DNA of 35,759 nucleotides from Planctomycetota bacterium (lineage in GTDB: Bacteria > Planctomycetota > UBA8108 > UBA1146 > JAJFFE01). The notes below the pieces were generated by a model. The model was not told the origin of the DNA. It saw only the letters and a list, made by a program, of their open reading frames with translations, and did not search any database. Of this stretch, positions 7,807-16,424 are shown in pieces. The position numbers and the translations under genes are program-made. Numbering within the stretch: position 1 is the first letter of the stretch; each line of letters opens with the position of its first letter. The stretch is from contig JAJFFE010000303.1 in NCBI GenBank assembly GCA_021776775.1, forward strand, positions 74,342-110,100, given 5' to 3'.

Positions 7807-8009
7807 TCTTCCTGGCGCATAGCATTGATACTCGGGTGAAGTGCCAGCAACTCGAACGAGTCAGAGCTTTCGAGAACCGAGCGCACTTCGTCAGGCAACT
7901 CGACCTTGTCCGTGTTTCGGTAGGGACCTTCGACATCCGGAGAACTCGATTTCGTATGACAACCGGTCAGCGCCAACGAGAATAAAATCAACGCAACAAA
8001 GCGAGACAT
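7632..8009 (-). CDS. Small lipoprotein whose C-terminal half is encoded by repeat DNA
   Basis: The start chosen is ATG 8009, preceded by GAGGG at good spacing; the open frame continues upstream to 8093 but that part has no such site. The first 17 residues, MSRFVALILFSLALTGC, are a lipoprotein signal with lipobox LTGC and Cys17 as the lipidated residue. Residues 18-67 form the native mature part (DKVELPDEVRSVLESSDSFELLALHP). From about residue 68 onward (VTVTRHASVPW... LATDRIRSRR... YPTFRS) the sequence is the minus-strand translation of repeat copy C and matches open frames in the other copies. The original C-terminus was probably lost to the repeat, or the repeat tail is tolerated. Native function is unknown. 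The location, if made, is anchored in a membrane facing the periplasm. Confidence 0.65.
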   Translation of the reverse strand: MSRFVALILFSLALTGCHTKSSSPDVEGPYRNTDKVELPDEVRSVLESSDSFELLALHPSINAMRQEERHTRIPVTVTRHASVPWELGTFGLRTRSLLRRLALATDRIRSRRALSATTVYPTFRS

Positions 8010-8216
8010 GAGCAAGCCCTCAAAGGTTCTGGCGGGAGGGCGTGGGTCTCTCGCAACTCCAAGATCCCCAATTCGGGACGCATCTTCGTGCATCAGACTC
8101 GTCGCGTCGATCCTTCGTCCAGGAAAGGCAACGTAGTTGCGCTTTCAGGTAGAAAAAGGGGCTAAGACGATCTGTAGAGTTGACGGTGTTCGAATATGCA
8201 ACGGAAAGCGATCTCG

Positions 8217-10372
8217 ATGAGTGTGAGCAGACAACAACGTTCGCTGCGCGTAGCTCTCGCCGCTCTGACCGTACTCGCCTGTTTCGCGAGCGCGCTCTTC
8301 GCGCAAACCACCGTGAGACTGAAAGGAAAGGGAAGACCCGGCACCCACGAGGTCCGGTTTCACTTCCACGACGCCGACGGGAACGAGCAGCGCGTAAGGG
8401 AACTCCACCTCGCGCCTTGGATCAGCGGCGCAAGGGACGCCTTTTATCCGGCCCACTCTGGGCACGATCCCACCTTGTTCTTCAACGTCAAGCCGGGTCG
8501 CTATCGACTGTCGTATCGTCTCGAACGTTTCTTGCCGGGAAAGCCAAGGGTCGCACGTCCCGCCACCATGCCGGGTTGGGTCGATATCGAAGTGACGGAC
8601 GCCGGCGATACGGAGAAGCGCATCGTCGTCGAGCCGCTTGTCGTTCGCGGATGCGTGACCCACAACGGAGAACCGGTCGCGAACGCGGACCTGCGAGTCC
8701 AGTCTCCGGTTAGCCAACTCGGTGACGGACGGTGTCGGACCGACGATGACGGACGCTACGAGTTCCACATCCTCACACCGGCGGTCTATCAAATTGGGTG
8801 CACGCGTTTGCAGGGTGAGAAGCTAGTGGGTTTCCGCGAGCTGTCACTCGATCGCGATGTCGAACTTGACTTGAAGCTGGGTCCGCGCAAGGAGATCGCC
8901 GAGATCGTATTGGCGCCAAACCCGGACGCAACACAGGGTGACAAAGAGGTGCGTCGACCGGCACGGCTCGACGCCTTTCGGCGTCCGGGACTGTACTGGT
9001 ACAGACCCAGCATGCCAGGGGGCAGGCGATTGGGCGGAGTCGAGCTGAGGATTGAACAGAATGGCGTAGGTCCAGCCGTACCGTCTATTCCGTGTCCCGT
9101 CGCTCGGCTGGGTCGAGCTAACCTCCGACCGCACCGGCGAGGCGCTGATCAATCGAGTGCTGCCGTCAGGTTCGATGGTGTGTGTCGCCCACGTGTCCAG
9201 CTTCCCAACCACGCTGAGGTTGCCGCAAGGTAAGGAGCGGTTGATCGTCTCCTGGCTCGACGACGCCAGCGTGATCGCGATCGCTGACGTCGAAGTGGAC
9301 TCGTCACCGCGACCGTTCGCGCTCGACGCCGAGCCAGCCGGACAACTACGGTTCGATTCGGCGGACCTGCTCGGGTCTGGATACTCGTACGAGATCGAGT
9401 ATCTCGACCGCGAGTTGTTCCTGGTCGGTGGCCTGCCCCGAAAAGCAAAGCAGCGAACCACCTTGAAGCTTCCCGCCGGCACCTGCCGAGTGTTCCGCTC
9501 TCGAGGTCCGCTCGCGAAGCATTGGGCAGCGTCGAGATTCAAGCGGGGTCGCCGACTCGGGTGATGGTCGAGGGCCCCACGAATCTGATGAACGGCATGG
9601 GCTCAACCCGCGCAACGCTCAGAATCGGCGGCTTCGTTCCGAAGAACGCACGAACTGTCGTTACGGCTCGAACCGCGGTGGAAACGCACCGATTCGATCT
9701 CGCAGAGGAAGAACAGAACGGTGGTCATTGGAAGCTTCGGTCCATACCGAAGCACTGCTGGCTGCAGGTCGACGACGTCACTGTCGGCTGGTCGGAGTTA
9801 CTGTTCGTACGCGAACGGGGAGCCGCCAGGCCATTCAGGGGCTACCACTTGAACCTGCCGCCGAGGCCTGCTCAGCATTACCGACTGCGTGATGCCGAAA
9901 ACCGTCCCGTCCTTGCTAAGACCCACATGGACGCCGCCGGTGGGTACTGGACGAGATACGGTCCGAAAGAACGGAACCACGCCGGCATAGTCTACGCAAA
10001 AGGCTACGCTCCAAAGTTGATCCCGAAGGCCGCCACGCCGGAGATCATCCGAATGCACCCGGCGGCTCGGCTTCGCGTTCGCCTCAAGGTCAAGCGCACA
10101 GAAATCGACGGCAAGGCCCGCGTCGAAATCGGCGCCACCGACGACAATCCAACTCTGAGCAAGTGGCTCGAGCGAGCCTTGAGCGCATTCCGAGTTCGTA
10201 CACTCGCACTCGAATCGCGGAGGCGCGTACCGCTCGCCGACATGTGGGACGAAGTCATCTACGAGTCAGGAGACTTGCCCGCGGGAGAGATCATCATCAA
10301 AGTCGACGGAAGGATCGCGAGACCGTGACGCTGTCGCACGGCGAGTGGACGACGGTGGAAATCCAACGGTAA
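8217..10372 (+). pseudogene. Broken gene for a secreted protein with a carboxypeptidase-regulatory-like domain (three frameshifts)
   Basis: The start chosen is ATG 8217, after GGAAAG; an in-frame ATG at 8196 has no ribosome site. A signal peptide (VALAALTVLACFASALFAQ) is followed by beta-rich sequence and a carboxypeptidase-regulatory-like segment (VVRGCVTHNGEPVANADLRV... TDDDGRYEF). Coding sense then changes frame three times: near 9070-9100 (after an in-frame TAG in the new frame at 9067), where it continues as YRLFRVPSLGWVEL; near 9505-9530, where it continues as LGSVEIQAGSPTRV; and near 10310, where KDRETVTLSHGEWTTVEIQR runs to TAA 10370. The three pieces join into one protein of about 715 residues. 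Neighbouring genes are intact, which favours real decay over sequencing error, though indels in the assembly cannot be excluded. Function of the intact form is unknown. Confidence 0.7.
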
Positions 10373-10626
10373 CGCTGAGCCGTCGGGGTTCGCAAACTCG
10401 AGGCGGAGCTGGGAGCGACTCGAGAAGCAGTACGCGGTCAGTACATAGGCGTCCGGCGGGTTGGACACCTTTACCGCAGAAGCGTCTACCGGGGCGAGTC
10501 CACGAACTGCTCCGGGTTGGTCGAGCCTTGGTCGCGGAACGTTCACACCTGAGCGCTCATCGGTGACACCACTCCCTCCGGTGGATACGCTAGGCGGTTC
10601 ACTATCTTGGGGGTGGGTGCGGGTTC

Positions 10627-13600
10627 ATGGACGACAAGACCGGCAGCTTCGACGCTTGTGCCTTCGACGAGATCGCCGATGAGTTCGCGGCGAGAGTTCG
10701 TCGCGGCGAGACGCCGACCATCGATGAGTACGTCGATCGGCATCCGGACCACGCCGAGCCGATTCGTGAGTTCTTTCCCATGCTTGCTCAGTTCGAGGAC
10801 GTCAAGGCGGTAGCCGCGGCGCCGCCTCCGTCGATTGACGATACTCCGAAGACAATAGGCGACTACCGCATCTATCGCGAGATCGGGCGCGGAGGCATGG
10901 GGGTCGTCTACGAAGCCGAGCAAGAATCGCTCGGTCGGCGGGTGGCACTCAAAGTGTTGCCACAACCGCTGGCGCGCAGCGCTTCTTCTCGAGAGCGGTT
11001 TCAGCGAGAAGCTCGAGCCGCGGCTGCGCTGCACCACACCAACATCGTTCCGGTGTTCGAAGTGGGGAGCGACGACGGTTTCGATTACTACGCGATGCAG
11101 TTCATTCGCGGGCACGGCTTGGACGAGATCATCGAGCAGCTCGACGAGATGCGATCGAAGCTCGAGGGAAGTTCACAAGCTGTCGCTGACAGATCAGCGT
11201 CGACACCCAAAAAGACTGCTCAGATTGCGCGATCGCTCGAAACGGGTCGGTTCGACGTTTCGAATTCCGACGCCAATGCGTCATCGGGGTCTGCCACGGC
11301 GCCTCCCGAAGGCAGTTCTCTGCGCGGCGGCGAATCTCAGAGCAGCAGCGCGACCGGTGGAACGAAGCCGTTCTTCCGCAGTGTGGCACTGGCCGGACAG
11401 CAAGTGGCCGACGCCCTTGCCCATGCGCACTCTCGGGGCGTCGTGCACCGTGACATCAAACCGTCGAACCTATTGCTCGAGACGACGGGTGAAGTTTGGG
11501 TCACCGACTTCGGATTGGCCAAGACTGGAGACGTCGATCTCACCGAGACGGGCGAAGTGGTGGGAACGTTGCGCTACCTGTCGCCCGAACGTTTCTCGGG
11601 TCAGTGTGACGAATGCACGGATATCTACGCTCTGGGTGCAACGCTCTACGAGCTGTTGACGCTGCAACCCGCGTTCGAGACGACGGACCGTTTGCAGCTG
11701 ATCGAGCAGATTCGGGATCGAGAGCCCGTTTCTCCGAGATCGATCAACCGCAGGATCCCCGCCGATCTCGAGACCATCGTGCTCAAAGCGATGACCAAGA
11801 ATCCCCGCGGCAGGTACGCTAACGCTCGCGCGATGGCCGACGATCTTCAGCGCTTCTTCGACGATCGACCGATTCACGCGCGCCGCGTCTCTCAGGTCGA
11901 GCGGCTCGCGCGCTGGTCGCGACGGAACCCGGGCCTCGCCGCCAGCCTGGCCTGCGTGTTCGCGTTGCTCGTCACCGTGAGCGGAGTGTTCGCCGTCGGT
12001 CAACGGACGGAGCGCGCGCAGCGCGTCGATCTGGAAAGCCAGCTGTACCGAGCCGAGATGACGATGGCGGGGCGAGCGTCGGGCTCGGTGCTGGGACTGC
12101 ACGAAGTCGAGCGGTTGTCGTCGAGGTGGTGGCCGTCGAGCGAACGACCGAATCGCGTCGGTTGGGAGTGGTACCATTTCGACTCGTTGTCACGGCAGCA
12201 CTATCTCGACATAGATCTCGGTGAGATGACGCTAGGGGGAACCCTGGGTTGGGGTCGGGACGCCAAGGAGTTCTTCGCCACAGACAGTACCGGAGTCATC
12301 CGCGTCATCGATGCCGAGTCCGGAGAGATCCGCTCGTCGTTTCAGGGGCCTGGGGGCAGGATCTCCGAGATCTCGATCAGTCCGGACGGTCAACGGTTGC
12401 TGATCGCCTGTCTGGATGGACGCGTTCAGATTCGGGATCCGGTGTCGCACCAGTTGTCGACCGAGTTCAACGTCGGCAACTCTCTGTTCACGATCCATTG
12501 GCATCCGAACTCGGAGACTATAGTCGTTGAGTACTTTCGCGGGCTTCCGAGCAAAATTTTCGATCTCACCCCTGCCGGTGCCGAGTTGAGCTGGACTCCC
12601 GAGCCCGAGGTCTACGGTGCGGCGTATAGTTCGGACGGTCGCTACATGGCTGCGATCCGCAAGAGCCGTGACTGTGCGGCGATCGTGTTCGATCTCACGA
12701 CCCGGGAGGTCGTGAGAACGTGTCCGTTCCCAAGGGTCGATCGGCCAGGGTATCTCGAATGGAGCCCGGACGGATCGTCCCTCGCCTGGGGCTCGTCACA
12801 GGGGGCGTTCGTTTGGGTGGATTGGGCGACGACCGAGGAGTCGGTAGCTTGTCAGCCGGCGTTGCGGAATCGAGCCCCTTTGAACCCGGCGGGCTTCGTT
12901 TCATGGAGCCCCGACGGGACTCGGTTCGCCACCGGGGGCAGCGACGGTGTCGTCCGGATCTGGCGAGCGCGAGACGGCAAGGAGCTTCGCGCGTTCTCGG
13001 CTTCTCGGGACGACGTCACGGATGTGACGTGGAGCTCGTTCGGGGACGAAGTGGTCGCCATCACGGCCGACGGTCGCATTCGAGGTTGGGACGTGTCGAC
13101 CGTCGCTTCGACCCACGACTGCCGTTTCCCAGGGTCCAGCCGCAAGGACTCGACGCTCACATGGAGTCAGGACGGCACCGAGCTGTTCCAGGGGAAGTAC
13201 GGTTCGCTCCTCGTCGATGTCGACACCGGCACACTGGAGACGCTGCCGCAGGGTGTGAACGTTTGGGATGGCCGTGATCGATTCTGGGGCTTCGAAGGCG
13301 GGATGGCCAAGGCGACCGCGCTGTGTCTTTCCAGCCGGACTACCGGTGAAGTCATCGCCCGTCAAGTTTGGAAGGGATACGCACTCGCCGCGGCGCGTGC
13401 CCCGGATCTCGGCGTATTCGTCTGGTCATTGAAGGGTGAGCTCTGGTTCTTCGACGAGCCGCTCGTGTCGGAGCCCCGTCGAATAGCGACCGGCTTCCCC
13501 GACATACTCTACGCGTTTGCCGCTTCGCCGAACGCGAGGTGGCTGATCACGAGCACGTATCGGAGTCTGCGCTGGTACGACACGCGTACCGGAAAGATGG

Positions 13601-13977
13601 AACGCGAAGTGCCACGTTCGGTCGCGGCGCTGAGGATTCGATTCAGCGCGGACAGTCGTCGATTCGTCGCGACTTCTGGTCGACCCGAGCTGCCCATGTT
13701 CGATGTCGAGACGGGTGAGCACGTGCTGGATTTCGTCGGCCACGTGATCGAGCCTCTTTGCGCTGCGTTCCATCCGGACGGCACGCGCCTCGCGTCCGGC
13801 GGGGCGGATGGGACGGTGCGGATCTGGGACGCGGAGACCGGGGATCTCATCACGGAGCTCGAGCACGAGGCCGAGGTTCACGCCGTCGAGTGGAGCTCTG
13901 ATGGCGTGCGGCTGGCGACACTCCTGAAGGGTGGCGTGGTGAGGGTGCGCGAAGCGCCCGAGTATCGGTTGCGATAG
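10627..13977 (+). CDS. Transmembrane Ser/Thr protein kinase with C-terminal WD40 repeats
   Basis: The protein is 1116 aa. A short N-terminal region (RRGETPTIDEYVDRHPDHAEPIREFFP) is the usual lead-in of planctomycete kinases. The kinase domain starts near residue 79, with glycine loop GRGGMGVVYEAE, the ATP-binding Lys in VALKVLP, catalytic HRDIKPSN (H274, D276), DFG at 294-296 and the GTLRYLSPER activation segment, so it should be active. A Ser/Ala-rich low-complexity insert (about residues 172-246) splits the domain before the catalytic loop. One membrane helix follows (437-458, LAASLACVFALLVTVSGVF). The rest is WD40 repeats (for example LASGGADGTVRIWD near the end), presumably a periplasmic beta-propeller sensor or scaffold. 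The substrate is unknown. It is followed by convergent surface-protein genes and, 2.4 kb on, an ECF sigma factor. Confidence 0.95.
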   Translation: MDDKTGSFDACAFDEIADEFAARVRRGETPTIDEYVDRHPDHAEPIREFFPMLAQFEDVKAVAAAPPPSIDDTPKTIGDYRIYREIGRGGMGVVYEAEQESLGRRVALKVLPQPLARSASSRERFQREARAAAALHHTNIVPVFEVGSDDGFDYYAMQFIRGHGLDEIIEQLDEMRSKLEGSSQAVADRSASTPKKTAQIARSLETGRFDVSNSDANASSGSATAPPEGSSLRGGESQSSSATGGTKPFFRSVALAGQQVADALAHAHSRGVVHRDIKPSNLLLETTGEVWVTDFGLAKTGDVDLTETGEVVGTLRYLSPERFSGQCDECTDIYALGATLYELLTLQPAFETTDRLQLIEQIRDREPVSPRSINRRIPADLETIVLKAMTKNPRGRYANARAMADDLQRFFDDRPIHARRVSQVERLARWSRRNPGLAASLACVFALLVTVSGVFAVGQRTERAQRVDLESQLYRAEMTMAGRASGSVLGLHEVERLSSRWWPSSERPNRVGWEWYHFDSLSRQHYLDIDLGEMTLGGTLGWGRDAKEFFATDSTGVIRVIDAESGEIRSSFQGPGGRISEISISPDGQRLLIACLDGRVQIRDPVSHQLSTEFNVGNSLFTIHWHPNSETIVVEYFRGLPSKIFDLTPAGAELSWTPEPEVYGAAYSSDGRYMAAIRKSRDCAAIVFDLTTREVVRTCPFPRVDRPGYLEWSPDGSSLAWGSSQGAFVWVDWATTEESVACQPALRNRAPLNPAGFVSWSPDGTRFATGGSDGVVRIWRARDGKELRAFSASRDDVTDVTWSSFGDEVVAITADGRIRGWDVSTVASTHDCRFPGSSRKDSTLTWSQDGTELFQGKYGSLLVDVDTGTLETLPQGVNVWDGRDRFWGFEGGMAKATALCLSSRTTGEVIARQVWKGYALAAARAPDLGVFVWSLKGELWFFDEPLVSEPRRIATGFPDILYAFAASPNARWLITSTYRSLRWYDTRTGKMEREVPRSVAALRIRFSADSRRFVATSGRPELPMFDVETGEHVLDFVGHVIEPLCAAFHPDGTRLASGGADGTVRIWDAETGDLITELEHEAEVHAVEWSSDGVRLATLLKGGVVRVREAPEYRLR

Positions 13978-13984
13978 CGAGACA

Positions 13985-14016
13985 TCGCCCGAGGAAGACG
14001 AGGCTTCCCCGAGCGA
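13985..14016 (-). terminator. Hairpin between convergent genes, likely terminator of the minus-strand gene
   Basis: In minus-strand RNA a 13-nt arm (UCGCUCGGGGAAG) pairs fully with CUUCCUCGGGCGA across a 6-nt loop, using two G-U pairs. Read as plus-strand RNA the same positions give two A-C mismatches, so the hairpin is shaped for the minus strand. It starts 12 nt after the stop of the gene ending at 14029. There is no U-run. Confidence 0.5.
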
Positions 14017-14028
14017 TCATGAAATACG

Positions 14029-15210
14029 TTATGGACAAGCCGCGAAGCTGTCGCAGCCGAGTAGTTCCAGCACGCCGCAGTCCGGGAATGGCGCACTCGG
14101 TGCGGGTCCCGCGGAGAACAAGAACGAGAGAAGCGAGATCGCGTCGGCGATGTCGAAACCGGAATCGCCGTTCACGTTGCACGCGTCGGTGCAGGTGGTG
14201 GAGCCACCGCTGAACAAGACACTCAGCGCGGAGATCGCATCACCGATGTCGGTCGAGCCGTCGGCGTTGCAGTCACCGCGCACGTAGGAAGTGCCCGGCG
14301 GTGCCAGCGGGGCGATCAAGAGCTCACCCGCGCCGGACTCGGTAACATCCCATCCGCCGACGCGGACGATGTAGCTTTCGCCGGCGACGACCGAGAGTTC
14401 CAACGTCGACGCGAACAGAGTTGCGACCGAGGTCTCGCACCCGTCACCGTTACACGCCACCGACACCAGATCGCCGCACGTGCCTTGGTAGACACCGAGA
14501 TCAGTGTCGAAGCCCGAGCCGCACGTTGCGATCTCGACGTCCCCGGTCACCGTCGGGACATACTCGAACCAGATGTCCTGGTTGAACCCCCCGAGGAAGG
14601 TCCCCGGGCAGAGCGCGTCCGAGATGGGGTCGGTACCCGTCGTGGCCGCGGTGTTGTCGAACGGGTGCGTTCCCTCGCTGATGGTCTCGCTGATCTGCGA
14701 GCACTCGTCGGGATGAGCACCGAAGTCCAATCCCACGAAGTGGGTCCCATCGTCGAGGTTTATCCAACCGATGTTCTCTCCCCAGGCGTAGCCACGAAAA
14801 CGGCCGGCGACGAAGTCGAACCGCGCTCGGTCGGCACCCGTCGATGACGTGTCGAAGTTCACCCAACCGATGTTCTCGCCCCAGCCGAAGCCGGAGAGAT
14901 CGCCCGCGCCGTCGAGGTTGACGCCGGCGTCCGAGCCGTCGGTGTTGCCGTAGCTGGTGCCGCCGCCGGGCGTCCCGTCACCGAGGTTGATCCAGCCGAC
15001 GTGCTCGCCCCAGACGAAGCCGGAGAGGAACGTCGCGTGCACCTGCGCGCCGCTCAACGTACCCTCGGCGTCGCGCCAGTTCAGCCAGCCGGCGTTCTCG
15101 GCCCAAGCGAACTTGTTGCTCGAGCCGATGTCGGATTGCCCGAAGGTCGTGGCCGTGACTCCGAACGTGAGGAGCACGGTAGCGAGCCGGACAGTAGCCT
15201 TGATAAGCAT
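14029..15210 (-). CDS. Secreted repeat protein (four WGENIGWINL-type repeats) with dockerin-like tail
   Basis: The start chosen is ATG 15210 (MLIKATVRL), preceded by GGAAGGA; the open frame upstream to 15324 is not supported. A signal peptide ends at TTFGQ (393 aa in all). The mature N-terminus carries four spaced repeats: FAWAENAGWLNW (34-45), FVWGEHVGWINL, FGWGENIGWVNF and YAWGENIGWINL, each followed by an Asp/Gly-rich turn. Next is a pre-peptidase-like beta domain (ISEGTHPFDNTAATTGTDP... IWFEYVP... DTDLGVYQGTC... YIVRVGGW). The C-terminus has two EF-hand-like loops, GDCNADGSTDIGDAI and NVNGDSGFDIADAI, and ends CDSFAACP. It is a likely surface or extracellular protein of unknown ligand. It sits 50 bp downstream of the beta-helix gene and probably shares its transcript. 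Confidence 0.85.
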   Translation of the reverse strand: MLIKATVRLATVLLTFGVTATTFGQSDIGSSNKFAWAENAGWLNWRDAEGTLSGAQVHATFLSGFVWGEHVGWINLGDGTPGGGTSYGNTDGSDAGVNLDGAGDLSGFGWGENIGWVNFDTSSTGADRARFDFVAGRFRGYAWGENIGWINLDDGTHFVGLDFGAHPDECSQISETISEGTHPFDNTAATTGTDPISDALCPGTFLGGFNQDIWFEYVPTVTGDVEIATCGSGFDTDLGVYQGTCGDLVSVACNGDGCETSVATLFASTLELSVVAGESYIVRVGGWDVTESGAGELLIAPLAPPGTSYVRGDCNADGSTDIGDAISALSVLFSGGSTTCTDACNVNGDSGFDIADAISLLSFLFSAGPAPSAPFPDCGVLELLGCDSFAACP

Positions 15211-15260
15211 GGTCAGTCCTTCCGTGAAGTGTGGGCCTGCCGAGTTGGTGTGGGCAGGAC

Positions 15261-16001
15261 TCACGGCTGGTGGTTCTCGATACCCGTGGAGCCACCATCG
15301 AGGACGATCGTCGAGGCGACGCACCCTCGGACCATGCCGTTGGCGACTCGAATGTCGTCCGTGCCGCTCCCGAGCGAGAGGCAGTTCGAGATCAACGACG
15401 ACCCGGTCGTCCTGATGCCGTAGATCCCGTTGTTCCTGGAAACGCAGTCCATGATGACCATGTTGGCTCCAGAAGCGGAAATCCCGAGGTCGGTATTGGA
15501 CAGTGCGTGACAGTTCCTGACGATTCCGCCACGCCCGGGGATGTTCAAGTTGATCCCCGTGTTCGCACAGTCTTGGACCGTAACGTCCTCGACGATCACC
15601 ATCTCCGCGAGCCCAATTTGAATTCCGGCGAACCCGTTGAACAGACTGCCATTCTTGATGACGAGTCGACCGCCGGAGCCGCTGCCATCCTGAACTCCAT
15701 TGCCGCCATTGCAGTCGATCGAGTACCCGTTCAGATCGATCGTGACGTCGCGGGCGTGGACCCGAATACCGTGCAATCCGGCAGTGCTTTGCAAGTTGCC
15801 GGACAGGTAGTACGACCCCGGCTGAGAAATCACGTGCGTGGCCGTCGGGTCGCCGGGCAGTGTCAGGATGTCAACCCGGGTTCCGAATCGACCCGTCGCG
15901 TTGACGGGACCGGCGGGCGGGTCGAGTTGTCCGGCACGCAGCGCGAGGGAGAGACCGAGACAGACGACGAGGACGGACGGAATGAGGAGCGTGTATTTCA
16001 T
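15261..16001 (-). CDS. Secreted right-handed parallel beta-helix protein
   Basis: The protein is 246 aa. A signal peptide (MKYTLLIPSVLVVCLGLSLALRA) is preceded by GGAAAG nine bases before the ATG. The mature chain has the regular short-strand pattern of pectate-lyase-like beta-helices: GIRVHARDVTIDLNGYSIDC, GGRLVIKNGSLFNGFAGIQIG, MVIVEDVTVQDCANTGINL, GGIVRNCHALSNTDLGIS, MVIMDCVSRNNGIYGIRTTG. Asn and Cys residues line up from coil to coil. I see no clear catalytic Asp/Arg set, so enzyme activity (polysaccharide lyase or hydrolase) is not supported; binding or structural roles are as likely. It is the first gene of the minus-strand pair ending at 14029 and diverges from the sigma-factor gene at 16425. 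Confidence 0.8.
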   Translation of the reverse strand: MKYTLLIPSVLVVCLGLSLALRAGQLDPPAGPVNATGRFGTRVDILTLPGDPTATHVISQPGSYYLSGNLQSTAGLHGIRVHARDVTIDLNGYSIDCNGGNGVQDGSGSGGRLVIKNGSLFNGFAGIQIGLAEMVIVEDVTVQDCANTGINLNIPGRGGIVRNCHALSNTDLGISASGANMVIMDCVSRNNGIYGIRTTGSSLISNCLSLGSGTDDIRVANGMVRGCVASTIVLDGGSTGIENHQP

Positions 16002-16191
16002 GATGGCACTTTCCGGGTCAGATGAAGTTCCTAGCTAAACTAGTAGTGACTCGAGGAGATCGGTTCGCTCGGGGTCGCAGCCAGGACCTCCTTCCCAGCG
16101 GGCTGCCTCCGAGGCACCGTTAACCTCACTGGTCCCTCACCCGGGAAGTTCTCGCAGTGGTAACCGGGAAACTCGAAAGTGGGCCCGAACC

Positions 16192-16230
16192 ATTCATGAA
16201 GCAAAGTGACGCACGCTTTGCTTCATGAAT
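16192..16230. promoter_or_regulatory. Perfect 15-bp inverted repeat in the divergent intergenic region
   Basis: ATTCATGAAGCAAAG (16192-16206) and CTTTGCTTCATGAAT (16216-16230) are exact reverse complements around the 9-nt spacer TGACGCACG. The arms are AT-rich in a GC-rich region. The site lies about 190 bp from the start codons of both the beta-helix gene (16001, minus) and the sigma-factor gene (16425, plus). No T-run follows on either side, so an operator or an RNA hairpin is as likely as a terminator. The rest of the 423-bp gap (16002-16424) shows no gene I can support. Confidence 0.6.
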
Positions 16231-16424
16231 CGTCCGGAATGGAGCGGACGCAACCACCGTCGAACCGAGGGAGCGGGAGTATCGAGCGAAATGCCGACAT
16301 CGCGGTTACGGATCGCTCTGGGTTCTCGGGTAAGGGGCCGTGACCTTTTAGGCACCGGTTACACTGAGCCGACGTTGCTAGGGTCCGGGGCTGTCTCGGA
16401 GGTGCGGGTTTCGTCGGGGGGAGA

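Noticed and set aside
9067..9530. Programmed ribosomal frameshifting in the secreted-protein gene
   Set aside because: Three shifts in different directions, no slippery heptamer seen, and an in-frame stop near the first; decay or indel error is simpler.
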